DNA of 64,000 nucleotides from Tritrichomonas musculus (lineage: Eukaryota > Parabasalia > Tritrichomonadida > Tritrichomonadidae), in assembly GCA_039105265.1 (NCBI GenBank), contig JAPFFF010000058.1, forward strand, positions 496,001 to 560,000, written 5' to 3'. This document shows positions 1-10,660 of the stretch, one piece after another (position 1 is the stretch's first letter; each line of letters opens with the position of its first letter). The notes beneath the pieces were generated by a model, which saw nothing but the letters and a program-made list of their open reading frames with translations, made no database searches and was not told the DNA's origin. The position numbers and the translations under genes were made by a program.

Positions 1-30
1 ATATTATTCAAATGAAAGCTATTTCAAAAA

Positions 31-492
31 ATGAAAATTGTTTTTCAGCGTCTCTCGAATGGATCAATAATAGTTGATGAAGAAAAACAAGCAGAAATGG
101 GTGGAGGACTCTTGGTATTAATTGGTTTCCATAAGAATGATAAAGACGACGACGTTGAATGGGTTGTGAGAAAAACTTTAAGCATATGTTTTTGGCCATC
201 AGAAGAAAAAGGTCCATGGAGGCTAGGTGTCAAGGACATCAATGGAAGCATAATGCTGGTAGTAGAACCAGGATTAATTGCATCATGTGATCAAAGCAAC
301 ACACCTTCTTTTGATGATTTGATGCCACCTGAACAAGCAGAAATCATGTTTGGAAAGCTTGTTGCTAAATTCAAAGAATCATATATAAAAGAACGTATTT
401 TTAATGCACCATTTGGGAAAAAAGTGAAGCTCGACTTTTTGAATCACGGACCTGTGACTTTTTCAATAGATTCATTCCATCGAAGAGATTAA
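31..492 (+). CDS. D-aminoacyl-tRNA deacylase (DTD1) homologue with altered active-site motif
   Basis: DTD-family enzymes remove wrongly attached D-amino acids (and glycine) from tRNA as homodimers in the cytosol. The 153-residue product has the usual family length and aligns end to end: the start MKIVFQR, the GGGLLVLIG core (residues 24-32), the PSF motif at 92-94 and the Gly-Pro loop NHGPVT at 138-143, which is the cross-subunit chiral filter. Oddly, the motif that is normally SQFTLY after the LVV strand reads EPGLIA here (residues 79-84), so the hallmark Ser-Gln pair is replaced. The chosen start is the only in-frame methionine that gives the family N-terminus. The fold assignment is firm; whether it still deacylates D-aminoacyl-tRNA or has another job is open. 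Confidence 0.85.
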   Translation: MKIVFQRLSNGSIIVDEEKQAEMGGGLLVLIGFHKNDKDDDVEWVVRKTLSICFWPSEEKGPWRLGVKDINGSIMLVVEPGLIASCDQSNTPSFDDLMPPEQAEIMFGKLVAKFKESYIKERIFNAPFGKKVKLDFLNHGPVTFSIDSFHRRD

Positions 493-724
493 CAGCACTC
501 TTTATTCAATACTTTTAATTTTTTTGTATTTAGCAACAGCACTATATTATGAATAAAATGATGATTTTTTACATAAAAAGTTTGTTAATGAAAAATATGA
601 TTTCAATTTGGATCAAATGTCAGCATACCAAAAATAACTAAAAGAAAATGGTAATTTATATTTTAATAACTGATAGTAAAATTTCTAATAAAATCAAATA
701 AAAAATAAAAATAAAGGGGAATAG

Positions 725-3700
725 TTAAATTGCTTCATTTTCGAGTTTTTCTTCTTCAGCTTCTTCTTCTTCCTCCTCTTCTTCTTCTCCATTACTGCAG
801 TAATTTTTAAGTTCGTTTATTTCATCTTTAATTTTGAGAAGAGAATTATCTCCCCAAAATAATGAATTAATATTGCTTGTATATACGAAAGCAATTAAGT
901 CATCTTCATTCATTTCTTTTTGTTCGTCAGGTGTAATTTTTGATTTTTGATTCATTAACTCAATTTTTTCTTCTGGGAACATTTCAATAATATCCTTCCA
1001 TTTTATACCTTTTTGAGTAAATAGAACGAAAGGATAATGGGGGCAAAAAACAAAGCTATTTAACTTATCGCATCGTATAACTCTTAATTTCAGTACATCG
1101 TCTTCATCTAAGATTTTGTAATCAAATTTCAATTCGTCACCATCATTATTATTTTCTGCTATGCCTTTGATTTTCATTAGTTCGCTTTTCTCGACAATTT
1201 GGGCAAATATTTTATAATCAAATAGAATTTCACTTTCCCCATAATTCTTTCTTTTTTCATTTTCATCTTCACCTTCAATAAGTGAATATATAAAGAGAGG
1301 AGTGTAATCCTTTACATAGTAAAGATAATAATTATCAAATTCGAAAAGCTGTGTCAATTTCTCACGTAATTCATTAATTGTATTTTTCTTTCCTCTTGGG
1401 AATAAAACTGAAAGTCGTCTGACTAGTTTTCCTTTCAAGCCAATTAATGATACATCTGCCCTGTGAAAAACATTCATGTCTTCATCAAATACTTGATAAT
1501 ATAAGCAGTCATAATTTTCTGGGAATTTTTCGATAGAATCGAAAACTTCTTTGTTGATAGCTCTATGACTTGGTCCTTTGAAGAACTTGTCTGGGAGAAA
1601 GAGAAGGATTTTATTAATATCAATAATTTCTTTATCTTCTCCACTAAGTTTTCTTGATATGCATTTAAGAAGTTGTTCAAAAGTTAAATGTCTTGAAAGA
1701 GAAAGAATGAATTTCTTTTCTTCATTTTCAGGATCATCAAATGGCATAAATGAAAAGTTAAAAGTATTCGCCACGAGATAAATATAATCTTTTACATTAT
1801 TAATATGAATTTCATCAGGAATAAGATTTAAGTGCGATTCATATTGTGGTGGTTTTGTTTCTTTTAGGATAGTAATGTCATCAAAAACTTTTTCTTTCTT
1901 TTTGTTCATAATATTTTCTTTGAATAAGGCATAATTTTCATTTGTAGCTGATTTGTTTGCAAATTGGAATAGTATATAACAACTTTGGTCAAATGATTGA
2001 TCGAATGAGTCACTGACTTGTGTATAATCATTATCAATTTTGATGAAAGCGTTAAGTTCATATTTATTCAAATCGTCTAATTTTGGTTCATCTTTATTAA
2101 TATCTGTAAGGGTATGAGTGTTTTGTGGTATCATTCCAACAGTTCGAAGAACTTCGTATCCTAGCATCCGTAATGTATCAACATCGTTTACATGGAAAGC
2201 GCCAAGTGATATAATTTCATAACCAGGAATCCAAAATTGAACCCAAATGGGTAATAAAGGCGAATTGTCGATATATAGCCTATAGTTTGGGTCTGGTATG
2301 GGATATTCAAAGACTTTTGTGTTAAAATCATCTTCAACAATTCTGACAACAATCTGATCAGCAGGAATCTCAGTTTCTTTGGAAAGAACATCAATGAACG
2401 ATTTGGAATCTAAATTCTTTTTGACTTTGATATCATACCAATTAGCAAAATTGCCATATGAAAATCTGATTTTCGTATTTGATAAGCGCTCTTTTTCGGT
2501 ATCAATAACGTCTTGTGGTGCTGGTGGATCAGGGATATCATTAACACCTTTTTTGCCATAAAAAAGAACATATGCTGTAAACTGGCCTTTTTCGTCGCTT
2601 CCAAAGTTTTGGTCGAGAGCTTCATATGTTTCGCAATGTCTAACGCATTCATCGTCAAAAATGGTCCAATTGCCATCGATTTTCACAAAAGCATTGTAAT
2701 GTCCACCTCTAACTGAGCCATTATGAGCTATAATAGATAATAGTTCATACTCTTCATCATTGAAAACGAGGTTCTCTCCGTATTCAAAACGTGAGTAAAC
2801 TTTCATCATTTCTGTCGAATATTCAAATCGTCTAAGATGAAAACTTAATATAGTTGGATTTTCAATGACTTTGGTTCGAACTTCTGCATCAACTTTAGTA
2901 CCATCTTCCAGCTTATATTGATCATCGCCTGTTAATTTATCAGGTTCGTAGTATTTGTTCAAAGATTCTTCAAGTGAAGATACACCATTAACAGTTAACG
3001 AAAGATCACTAAAGTCTTCAGTACTTGATTTTTGAAATTGGCTTGTTATAAGTGATTCTTCATTTTTGCCTTTAAATATCCTCGATGCGCTATTATTTGT
3101 AACATCATCTAGTCTTGAAAAGAGTATTCTTGTAAGTTCTTGGACATCATGCTGTATAAATAAATCTGAACCATTCCAACCAAAAGCAGTAGTTAAGTCT
3201 TTTGTAGAGACTGGAACGTATGATACTTGCATTCGTGTAAACAAAACGCGCATTGCATTAGCTATTCCTGATTTTGTATCTTGCCAACTAAATACAGTTT
3301 CGCGGAATTTCTTGAGATGAAAAAGGCATTGAATCAGTGAATTGAGATAGCATGTCATACTTGGATTAACTAAACCAATGCAATTAAAATATTGCCTGCA
3401 GAATTTCTCTGGAGGATAATAGTGAAATGAAAAATAAGCATTCGGAATTGGCTCTGTTGGAATTTCGGCTTTTGAAAAAAGAGGCTGTGACAATTCTTGA
3501 GTATCTATATTTTTACCGAATCTGCAATATCTATTGTATACATTTTTGCCAAGTGAAGGTATGTATAAAGAAATATCTAGCAGGATTGATTCTTCACATT
3601 TTAAACAGCAGAAAACCGAATATTCCTCTACGGAATCAATTACAAACTGAGGTGTAAGTTTATATCGATCAAAATAAATTGGTTCCATTTCAACAGGATG

Positions 3701-3922
3701 ATCTTTTGTTATAGACTCGAGTGAAGGTATTTCAATAGTGACAATTTGATCGCATTTTTTAACTTCATTTTCTGGTATTTCTGTTGGAGTCAAATAATCA
3801 TTAGTATCTTCTTCATAAATATCATCATCAACTGAGCATTCAAACTTAAAATCTTCATCAAATGCACTATCTGTATAATCAAATGATTCTTCTTCTTCGG
3901 ATGAAGCTGGTAAGTTTGTCAT
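725..3922 (-). CDS. USP7-like ubiquitin carboxyl-terminal hydrolase
   Basis: Cysteine protease that removes ubiquitin from proteins, most similar in layout to USP7/HAUSP. The 1065-residue protein has an acidic N-terminus, a region before the protease (residues about 45-175) that could be a reduced TRAF/MATH-like domain, then the peptidase C19 core. The Cys box GLVNPSMTCYLNSLIQ lies near residue 190 and the His box RGGHYNAF near 405, followed by the FDDE segment. The stretch FGWNGSDLFIQHDVQELTR matches the USP7 finger/palm segment FGW..QHDVQEL closely. Residues 460-1040 should hold ubiquitin-like folds as in USP7, but they are only recognisable by position. The tail is a run of glutamates. Box 1 has Pro-Ser-Met where most USPs have Gly-Asn; the catalytic Cys and His are present. 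Confidence 0.88.
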   Translation of the reverse strand: MTNLPASSEEEESFDYTDSAFDEDFKFECSVDDDIYEEDTNDYLTPTEIPENEVKKCDQIVTIEIPSLESITKDHPVEMEPIYFDRYKLTPQFVIDSVEEYSVFCCLKCEESILLDISLYIPSLGKNVYNRYCRFGKNIDTQELSQPLFSKAEIPTEPIPNAYFSFHYYPPEKFCRQYFNCIGLVNPSMTCYLNSLIQCLFHLKKFRETVFSWQDTKSGIANAMRVLFTRMQVSYVPVSTKDLTTAFGWNGSDLFIQHDVQELTRILFSRLDDVTNNSASRIFKGKNEESLITSQFQKSSTEDFSDLSLTVNGVSSLEESLNKYYEPDKLTGDDQYKLEDGTKVDAEVRTKVIENPTILSFHLRRFEYSTEMMKVYSRFEYGENLVFNDEEYELLSIIAHNGSVRGGHYNAFVKIDGNWTIFDDECVRHCETYEALDQNFGSDEKGQFTAYVLFYGKKGVNDIPDPPAPQDVIDTEKERLSNTKIRFSYGNFANWYDIKVKKNLDSKSFIDVLSKETEIPADQIVVRIVEDDFNTKVFEYPIPDPNYRLYIDNSPLLPIWVQFWIPGYEIISLGAFHVNDVDTLRMLGYEVLRTVGMIPQNTHTLTDINKDEPKLDDLNKYELNAFIKIDNDYTQVSDSFDQSFDQSCYILFQFANKSATNENYALFKENIMNKKKEKVFDDITILKETKPPQYESHLNLIPDEIHINNVKDYIYLVANTFNFSFMPFDDPENEEKKFILSLSRHLTFEQLLKCISRKLSGEDKEIIDINKILLFLPDKFFKGPSHRAINKEVFDSIEKFPENYDCLYYQVFDEDMNVFHRADVSLIGLKGKLVRRLSVLFPRGKKNTINELREKLTQLFEFDNYYLYYVKDYTPLFIYSLIEGEDENEKRKNYGESEILFDYKIFAQIVEKSELMKIKGIAENNNDGDELKFDYKILDEDDVLKLRVIRCDKLNSFVFCPHYPFVLFTQKGIKWKDIIEMFPEEKIELMNQKSKITPDEQKEMNEDDLIAFVYTSNINSLFWGDNSLLKIKDEINELKNYCSNGEEEEEEEEEAEEEKLENEAI

Positions 3923-4204
3923 GAGAATTTGATTTCAATAGTTTATTTAATTCAAAATTTTTTAATTATTGTAAACGTCATTTCATATATATATTGGCCA
4001 ATTCAAATAAATATAAAAATTGATATTGTAAATATTAGCATTTATTCACGTTTTTATATTTTAAGATTTAAATATTTCATTTAAAAATTTGTAAACTATT
4101 CAAATTTCAATAAAGATCCATTGAATATTTTTATGTTGAAGACGTTTTTTTTCCCGTTATAATCTTTATTTATTTCAAAATTTTTTCTTGAAGGTAATCT
4201 TTTT

Positions 4205-6961
4205 ATGAGCGAAGAAGTAGAATTAGCAGATGGTAGCGAAGATAATCATCCAGCCGTTCTCGCGCTAAAGCAACTCCTTGAATCAAATCAAATCACGCCA
4301 GACACTTTTAACAATTTAATATTTAAGTTCAAAAAGCTTCACCAAGCATTTGCTCAATCATGTTCTACAGAACAAATTCTCCTCAGGAGAACACGTGACT
4401 TAAATAAAGAACTTAAATCGCAGAAACTTACAATCCAAAACTCAGCATCTCAACAACAAGAACATCGAACAGCACTCTCAGCACTTCGACAATTTGTTAC
4501 AAATATTCAAACAGAGCTTGATGGTACTCGTGAACAAATTGATACAACAAACGCCAATACTGCGATGAAAAAGAAGGAAGCATCAAAGCTTGCAGAAAAA
4601 GTTGCTAAAGCTCGTGATGATCAAATTATGAAATTGGAGCCGCAGAAAAAACAGATTCAGCTAGAAATCAATGCTTTAGATGACGCTATTACTGAAAAGA
4701 AGAAAAATATTGAATCATTAAAAGACACCGCGAAGTATATAACAGAAAAAATGTCTCAATGTGATTCTAAACTTTCAGAACTTGAAAAGCAAAAACGACA
4801 AGCTGATCAAAAAATGCTTGAAATTTCGTCAATTCCAATCAAAACTCGTCAAAAATCATCTGCTGTTGAAGCATCGCATAATACCATGTTAGGAGAAGAA
4901 AAATCTGTAACCCAACAACTTGGTGCTGCAGAAGCAACTTTGTTACAACTTCATACACAATCGCATGACTTAGAAACAGAATACCAGCATATTTCAAACG
5001 ATATAGATGGTATGACGCAGGCAGTTTCAGATCTCAAAGCTAAATCTGAAGAATTGAGGCAGAAATGTTCTGAACTTACTAATACTAAGCAGCAACGTGA
5101 ATATGATTCAAGACGAATTGTTAAACTTATTGGAGAGCAAAACAAAGAAATTTCTGGACTTGGAACCAAACTCGATTCAATTGGAAAAGATATCGATAAA
5201 AAAGAAAAAGAAGCAATGAGACTTGAAGAAGCAATGGCTAGACTTAAAGTTGAAACTGAAACAATGTTATCACAACTTCAAACGTTAAAGGCAGATCAAA
5301 CCAAAGAAGAAAACAATAATCGCCAATTACTTCAAGGATTAAATAAGCAAATGGAACAAAAGGAAGCAGCACTCAAAGCTATACTTGCAATAGAAGAAGT
5401 CAATCAAAAAGTTCTTGAAGAAATTAAATCTGCCCTAGTGGATAAAAACAGAAAACAAAGTATACATGATCAGCTAACCAAAAAAGAACACGAATTACAG
5501 ATTGAACTTACAGAAGTATCACTTATTCGAGATAGGAAAGCACGTGAATTTGCGTCAATGAAGAAGAAAACTCTCGATTCTAAACAACTTGCAATGGAAA
5601 GAAATCTTGATTATATGGATCTTTGTCGTAAGCAAGAGCAAAATGCTCTAAAATTAAGCGAATGTTCAGAAATGTATGAGAAAGTTAAACTTGATAGGAA
5701 TAAAAACGTTAATCATATTCAAACTTCAAGGCAATTAATTGTTGAATATAAAGAAAAGATTCGAATTCTAGAAAATGAAGTTGAAGTTCTTAGGGCAGAA
5801 TTCGAACAAGTTGATGCTGCTGTTAAACTTCAAAAGAATGATTTAATGCAAGCATTCAAACGAAGAGATGCCACCAAATCTGACCTTAAAAACGCTGAAC
5901 TAGCTTATAAGGACTTGCAAGGTAAAATTGATTTCCAAATGAACGAAACAAGCAGATTAAATTTAGTTCTTCAAAATCTTGAAAATCAAATTCAGCATCA
6001 TCAAGATCTATATATGAAGCAATCCGATGATTGTGCCAATATTCAACGTGAATTAATCGATCGTCAAGATCAATTATGTCTTGTTACTGAACAGTTCAAT
6101 AGACATGAAGAAGTTATGCGTAGAGGAGAAATGGCTTTGAAAGATCGTGAAGAAGAATACAAGCTATTGAATCTTCAATTGAAAGATTTTCAACGTCAAA
6201 TTGATATTATTCAAAGAAAAGTTCCACAATTGAAAGCTTATGAAGATGAAATCACTGAATTACAGAAGCAACTAGACGTAGAAAGAAAAGATGTTGATAA
6301 GATAACAGCTAAACTTGAAGCACCTGATTTGAAAGAAAGAAAACGTGCTTATTGTGGAAAAGACTTTACTTTGAAAGAACTTGAAGATAAAGTAAGTTTA
6401 TATGAGCAAAGAATTAATTCCAAAGAACAACAACTTTGGGAAAAACAGATCCTTTTACGAGAGATTGAAGAAAAGATTTCAGAACTTCAAAATGATTCAA
6501 AAGGTGACAATAAGAAAATTGCTAAAATTTACGAAAAGAGTGGATCATTGCGAGCTGAACAAATGTCGCTGAGAAGGAAGAAGATGGCAGCAATGGCTGA
6601 ATCTTCGGTTTATAAAATACAAGGTGATGAATTAAAAGAACAGAAAGAAGCTATTAAAGCTGAACTTGAAGCTGCTGGTGAAAGAACACAAAGAGGAGAG
6701 GCTTTCGATGAATATGCTGAGAAAATGATAACTATGCATGTTCGCGATAGAATGTCAGCAACAGGTCCTAGAAGAGGAGACGAGTTCCTTGAACTTGATG
6801 AAGATGAAGAAAGAAGGCCTGGAAGACAGCACTTTGATGCTTATCCAACAGCTGATGGTCTTTCAAGACCATACGGTGCATTCCCTGTTTTCCAGCCAGG
6901 GCCTCCTTCTGGTCAACTGAGGCATTACAGAAACGAAACACAGAGACCAATTGAATTGTAA
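4205..6961 (+). CDS. CCDC146/MBO2-like coiled-coil flagellar protein
   Basis: A 918-residue protein that is almost entirely heptad-rich coiled coil from about residue 60 to 830, with a short acidic head and a Pro/Gly/Arg-rich tail ending FQPGPPSGQLRHY. Residues about 700-760 carry a conserved block (KLEAPDLKERKRAYCGKDF followed by KELEDKVSLYEQRI) that resembles the signature region of CCDC146, the vertebrate orthologue of Chlamydomonas MBO2, a protein of centrioles and flagellar microtubules. In a flagellate this fits a basal-body or axoneme structural role. The match to CCDC146 is from memory of the family's conserved C-terminal block; the coiled-coil nature is seen directly. Confidence 0.75.
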   Translation: MSEEVELADGSEDNHPAVLALKQLLESNQITPDTFNNLIFKFKKLHQAFAQSCSTEQILLRRTRDLNKELKSQKLTIQNSASQQQEHRTALSALRQFVTNIQTELDGTREQIDTTNANTAMKKKEASKLAEKVAKARDDQIMKLEPQKKQIQLEINALDDAITEKKKNIESLKDTAKYITEKMSQCDSKLSELEKQKRQADQKMLEISSIPIKTRQKSSAVEASHNTMLGEEKSVTQQLGAAEATLLQLHTQSHDLETEYQHISNDIDGMTQAVSDLKAKSEELRQKCSELTNTKQQREYDSRRIVKLIGEQNKEISGLGTKLDSIGKDIDKKEKEAMRLEEAMARLKVETETMLSQLQTLKADQTKEENNNRQLLQGLNKQMEQKEAALKAILAIEEVNQKVLEEIKSALVDKNRKQSIHDQLTKKEHELQIELTEVSLIRDRKAREFASMKKKTLDSKQLAMERNLDYMDLCRKQEQNALKLSECSEMYEKVKLDRNKNVNHIQTSRQLIVEYKEKIRILENEVEVLRAEFEQVDAAVKLQKNDLMQAFKRRDATKSDLKNAELAYKDLQGKIDFQMNETSRLNLVLQNLENQIQHHQDLYMKQSDDCANIQRELIDRQDQLCLVTEQFNRHEEVMRRGEMALKDREEEYKLLNLQLKDFQRQIDIIQRKVPQLKAYEDEITELQKQLDVERKDVDKITAKLEAPDLKERKRAYCGKDFTLKELEDKVSLYEQRINSKEQQLWEKQILLREIEEKISELQNDSKGDNKKIAKIYEKSGSLRAEQMSLRRKKMAAMAESSVYKIQGDELKEQKEAIKAELEAAGERTQRGEAFDEYAEKMITMHVRDRMSATGPRRGDEFLELDEDEERRPGRQHFDAYPTADGLSRPYGAFPVFQPGPPSGQLRHYRNETQRPIEL

Positions 6962-7255
6962 TTTATTTTATTCGATTTAGATACATTTTTTTCTATTATA
7001 AATTTATTTTTTTCATACCTTTAATAATTCATGAATTTGTAATTAATTAACGGATAAACTTTTTGAATTTATAATTTTAAGCTGAAATTTTTGTATTAAT
7101 TTACTCAAATTTTATTTAGTAGACCATATATTCAATGAATTAACGAAAAAAAATTCTTAAATAATAATCAATAATTTGTTCGTCTTTTGAAAATTTGCGG
7201 GTTTGACCTTTTCTATTTAGATCATCTTTTGAATTTTCAAAAAAAAAATTAGTAG

Positions 7256-9490
7256 ATGAGAGGCACAAAGCAATATGCTGTAGTTAATTTTACTATTCAT
7301 AGACTAAAAATCCCTAATGACACACAAGATACATTTCAAGTTGAATTTAAACGAGGATCATCTTCAGGGCTAACCGAACAAGCATTACCTACCTCATCTG
7401 AAGAAGACCAAAAATCTTACGAAGTCAATTTTGAAAAGAGATTTCGATGCCCTGTTACACTTATTCAAGGGACAACAAGCAGTGGTAATATTATTTATCA
7501 CAAAAAAAAAATTGCATTTACAGTTTATAGATACCGTCAATCATCAAGAAAAGTATTTGGAAAATTAACAATTGATGTAGCAAATTATATTAACACAACA
7601 ACAGAATCTTTTGAAATCGAAAGCCCACATTCCGAAAAATCTTATCTTGTTATGACAATCAATGTGAACTTTACAAATAAAAAAATAGACACAGTTGGCC
7701 TTGCAGGAGATGATATTGACCTTGCCTCCGTTTCAGAAGCAATTCAATTAACTACTGATAGGCAAGATGAGTGGGATTTGAGTGATGCAATAACTCTTGA
7801 AAAAAGAGATCAAATTCAAAACTTCTTTCTTAAACGAGAAAGAGAAAAAAATAATCAAAGATATTCTTTAGCTGACTTTGCCAATTCATCACAACCTTTT
7901 AGGCGTACATCTTTGCATTCTGGCCGAATTTCTCCAGTAAAAAGTCCTGAAAGTGATAATGCTTTACTTACAGGAAGAAGGCAATCGTTAATTCCAAATA
8001 AAAGCAATCAAGGATTGGACTCATTCCTAAGAACTCGTCCAATTCCATCTATACCAAAGAAAGTCACATTTACGTCAAATCCATCTGAAAATAAAAAAGA
8101 TGAGATAGAGCAGAAAGAACAAAAAGAAGTAAAAGAAGATAAAATAGAAAAGGAAACTAAAGAAGACAAAAGTAGTGAAGCTGAAGCAGAAGGAAAAGAG
8201 GAAAAAGAAGATCAAAATGACTTAAGTGAAGATGATAGCGAAAAGTCAGATAAAAAGAAGAAGAAAGAAAAGTCAGGTGACGATAAAGGTGATAAGAAAA
8301 AGAAGAAAAAAGATAAAACTCGAAAAGCTCGAAAAAATTCTTCACACAACGAAGATGAAAGTGATAACGATGAGCCATCAGAAAAGAAGCATAAAAGAAA
8401 GAAAGAGAAATCGAGAAAAGAAAGTGATGAGCAAATTTCACAAGAGCAACTACAAGAAGAAGAACGTAAAGCTGATTTAATTCAAAATACAAAAGTATTT
8501 TTCTTATCAATTTTAACCAAGCAGTGGGATGAAACGCCTATTGATATATCAAAAATGCCTAAAACATCTGCAGTTTTAGCAGCAGGAACTTTGAATTCAA
8601 ATATATTCAAAGATGATGTTTTTACCCTTGAAGAATTTCAAACAATTACAAACGAGTACATTTATCACTACACGAGTAGTGAATTCGTAATGCAAATGAA
8701 TCAACTTGAAAAGTGGGTTATTACACTTTATTATCTTACTGCAATGGAGAAAATTAGATCCGAAAATTGCGAAAAACTCGGCCTAAATTCTGATAGAGTA
8801 GATATGTTTATAAATGCTCTAAATGGTGTTTGTTCATCTCTTCTTGATGATCTTTCCAAAACTGAGCTTGATGAAAATTACAAGTCAATAGCTGATCAAA
8901 TTATTAAAGGTAAAATTGATGGTTCACAAGCAAAGACATGTTTGGTTGAAGCTTTGAATAAGACATCTAAAAAATTTGAAAATTGTTGCGATCAAATTAA
9001 AAACTTTTTCATCGATCATATATCAAAGCTCACTGATATACTCCTTGTCCAAACTGTGCTTGATAATCCAGACAGATGTACTTTTCAGTATGCAGGCGAA
9101 TGGAATAGTGTATTAACAATTTTATCAGAAGATCCTCATTTTCAAAATTTGCAAAGATTCAGACAAACAGCAACCATCTTTATGATGCCTTCAATGCTTT
9201 GTGATGATCCTTCATGCAAGCCAGATATATGTCCAGATTTACCCACAGAAGTTGTTTATAGATTGCTTAAATCGCAAAAGGTAGATGACTTCTGGCCAAT
9301 TCCAAACGATACAGAAAAGTTTATTGAGCATTATAAACTCACCGATAATGATTTAACAGCTAGTATGTCTTTTGAATATGAAGATTCGTTGGTTCCATTA
9401 GCTAAAGAACTTAAGTATGAAGATCCAAAAACTTACACATATGACGAGGAAACAAAGATGTCTTTTACATTCTTATCCAAATATTTTTAA
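7256..9490 (+). CDS. NT-C2 domain protein with lysine-rich linker
   Basis: 744 residues. The first 140 or so resemble the N-terminal C2 (NT-C2) domain of EHBP1/EEIG1 and plant PMI proteins: a start of the type YAVVNFTIHRL, a conserved VTLIQG-like strand, and a FGKLTIDVANYI segment followed by SYLVMTINVNF, all typical of this lipid-binding C2 variant. Residues about 280-420 are a highly charged Lys/Glu/Asp/Ser linker, probably disordered. The last 320 residues are helical with few charges and no family I can name; their position after an NT-C2 domain and linker suggests a membrane-tether or cargo-adaptor layout. It lies in the same direction as CCDC146, about 290 bp downstream, with its own promoter region. 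Function is inferred only from the domain. Confidence 0.7.
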   Translation: MRGTKQYAVVNFTIHRLKIPNDTQDTFQVEFKRGSSSGLTEQALPTSSEEDQKSYEVNFEKRFRCPVTLIQGTTSSGNIIYHKKKIAFTVYRYRQSSRKVFGKLTIDVANYINTTTESFEIESPHSEKSYLVMTINVNFTNKKIDTVGLAGDDIDLASVSEAIQLTTDRQDEWDLSDAITLEKRDQIQNFFLKREREKNNQRYSLADFANSSQPFRRTSLHSGRISPVKSPESDNALLTGRRQSLIPNKSNQGLDSFLRTRPIPSIPKKVTFTSNPSENKKDEIEQKEQKEVKEDKIEKETKEDKSSEAEAEGKEEKEDQNDLSEDDSEKSDKKKKKEKSGDDKGDKKKKKKDKTRKARKNSSHNEDESDNDEPSEKKHKRKKEKSRKESDEQISQEQLQEEERKADLIQNTKVFFLSILTKQWDETPIDISKMPKTSAVLAAGTLNSNIFKDDVFTLEEFQTITNEYIYHYTSSEFVMQMNQLEKWVITLYYLTAMEKIRSENCEKLGLNSDRVDMFINALNGVCSSLLDDLSKTELDENYKSIADQIIKGKIDGSQAKTCLVEALNKTSKKFENCCDQIKNFFIDHISKLTDILLVQTVLDNPDRCTFQYAGEWNSVLTILSEDPHFQNLQRFRQTATIFMMPSMLCDDPSCKPDICPDLPTEVVYRLLKSQKVDDFWPIPNDTEKFIEHYKLTDNDLTASMSFEYEDSLVPLAKELKYEDPKTYTYDEETKMSFTFLSKYF

Positions 9491-10660
9491 ATTTTGTGTT
9501 ATTTAGTTATTTTTTTGATGGATTTTTATTATTAATAATAAAATTATTTATTTCATTTGTTTTCTATTATTTGCTAGTTGAAGATAGAAAAGCCCTGAAA
9601 ATTTTTATCAACATTTTTCAATAATTTTTTATCGTTAAACCTCAGAATTAACGAAATTTTACAGTTGATTATATATTATATATATATAGACTCGATTTGA
9701 AAAAAGTGCATTTTTTTAAATTGCCTTTTTTTCATCATTCTGCTTGAAAAAAACTTTTTAAAATATGAAAATTATGATATATATATAATTAAGAACTAAA
9801 TTAATCTATTAAAATATTTATATCTTTTAAATATAAAATACTTTTCTATCATTTTTACTTATCAAATAATTATTTTCTGCCGATAGACAAGTTTTTATCT
9901 TTTGACAACTAGCTTTTCGTTTTTTAATATGTAAAATGTAAGTATAAAAAAATTAATTTTTCTTATATATTAAATATTTAATGATATATTGCATATTTTT
10001 TTTTTCAATGACAATTCAAAAATTAAATGAGTAGATAAAATTTTTGAATTCTCAATCGTAATTGAATTTGTGTTTTTTTAAAAAGTCATAGTTTATAAAC
10101 GGCATCGCAAGTTTCTTGTAAACAAAATGGTCTGACCATTTTGAGTGAATATTTTTCATTGAAAAAAAGTGATCTATTTTCTAAAGATAATTTCACAGTT
10201 GATCATCAAAATCACAATTTTTTAATTAATAAAACTATTCTTCAATTAAATATTCATGAAAAATCAGTGATATAAATATATTTTCAAATCAAAAATGTCT
10301 TTATTTTGATTAAAAAATGTTTATAATGATTTTTTACTATCTATTTAAAAAATATTTATTTAAAATAAAAAAAACAATGTTATATATTTTGTATTTAACA
10401 AGATAAACTTCATCTTTTCTAAAACTTTTTGAAAATTTGAATGAATTATAGACATCATGTTTTCTCTAGATTAAATCAATATATGTTAACAAAAAAATTA
10501 AGATTTTAAACATTGATTTTCAGTTGAATTGGATATGGTCAATCTTTGATAATTCAATTAATTGAATTCTTTTTCTTTGAAAGCCAAAGAAGAAATTTTG
10601 TATACTTTACAAAATAAAAAATAAATTATTTCACTCTAATATTTAAGCAAAAATTCAATT
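9491..10660. other. AT-rich intergenic stretch with one perfect palindrome
   Basis: No coding region is supported. The DNA is made of A and T runs. One perfect 21-bp palindrome (arms CAAAATGGTC / GACCATTTTG around a central T) lies at 10123-10143. A weak inverted similarity (GCTAGTTG at about 9576 against CAACTAGC at about 9905) has no flanking duplication. Confidence 0.5.
10631..10635 (+). promoter_or_regulatory. possible trichomonad initiator (Inr)
   Basis: TCACT, 26 bp before the start codon of the phosphoglycerate mutase gene, fits the trichomonad Inr consensus TCAY(T/A), whose A is the transcription start. The motif is short, so this rests mainly on its position. Confidence 0.35.

Noticed and set aside
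8157-8510. 117-codon minus-strand frame across the lysine-rich linker
   Set aside because: Tyr/Phe/Leu/Ser-rich shadow of the AAG/GAA-rich linker codons.
9572-9916. Possible small inverted-end element (GCTAGTTG ... CAACTAGC)
   Set aside because: Match extends only about 8 bp exactly and no target duplication flanks it.
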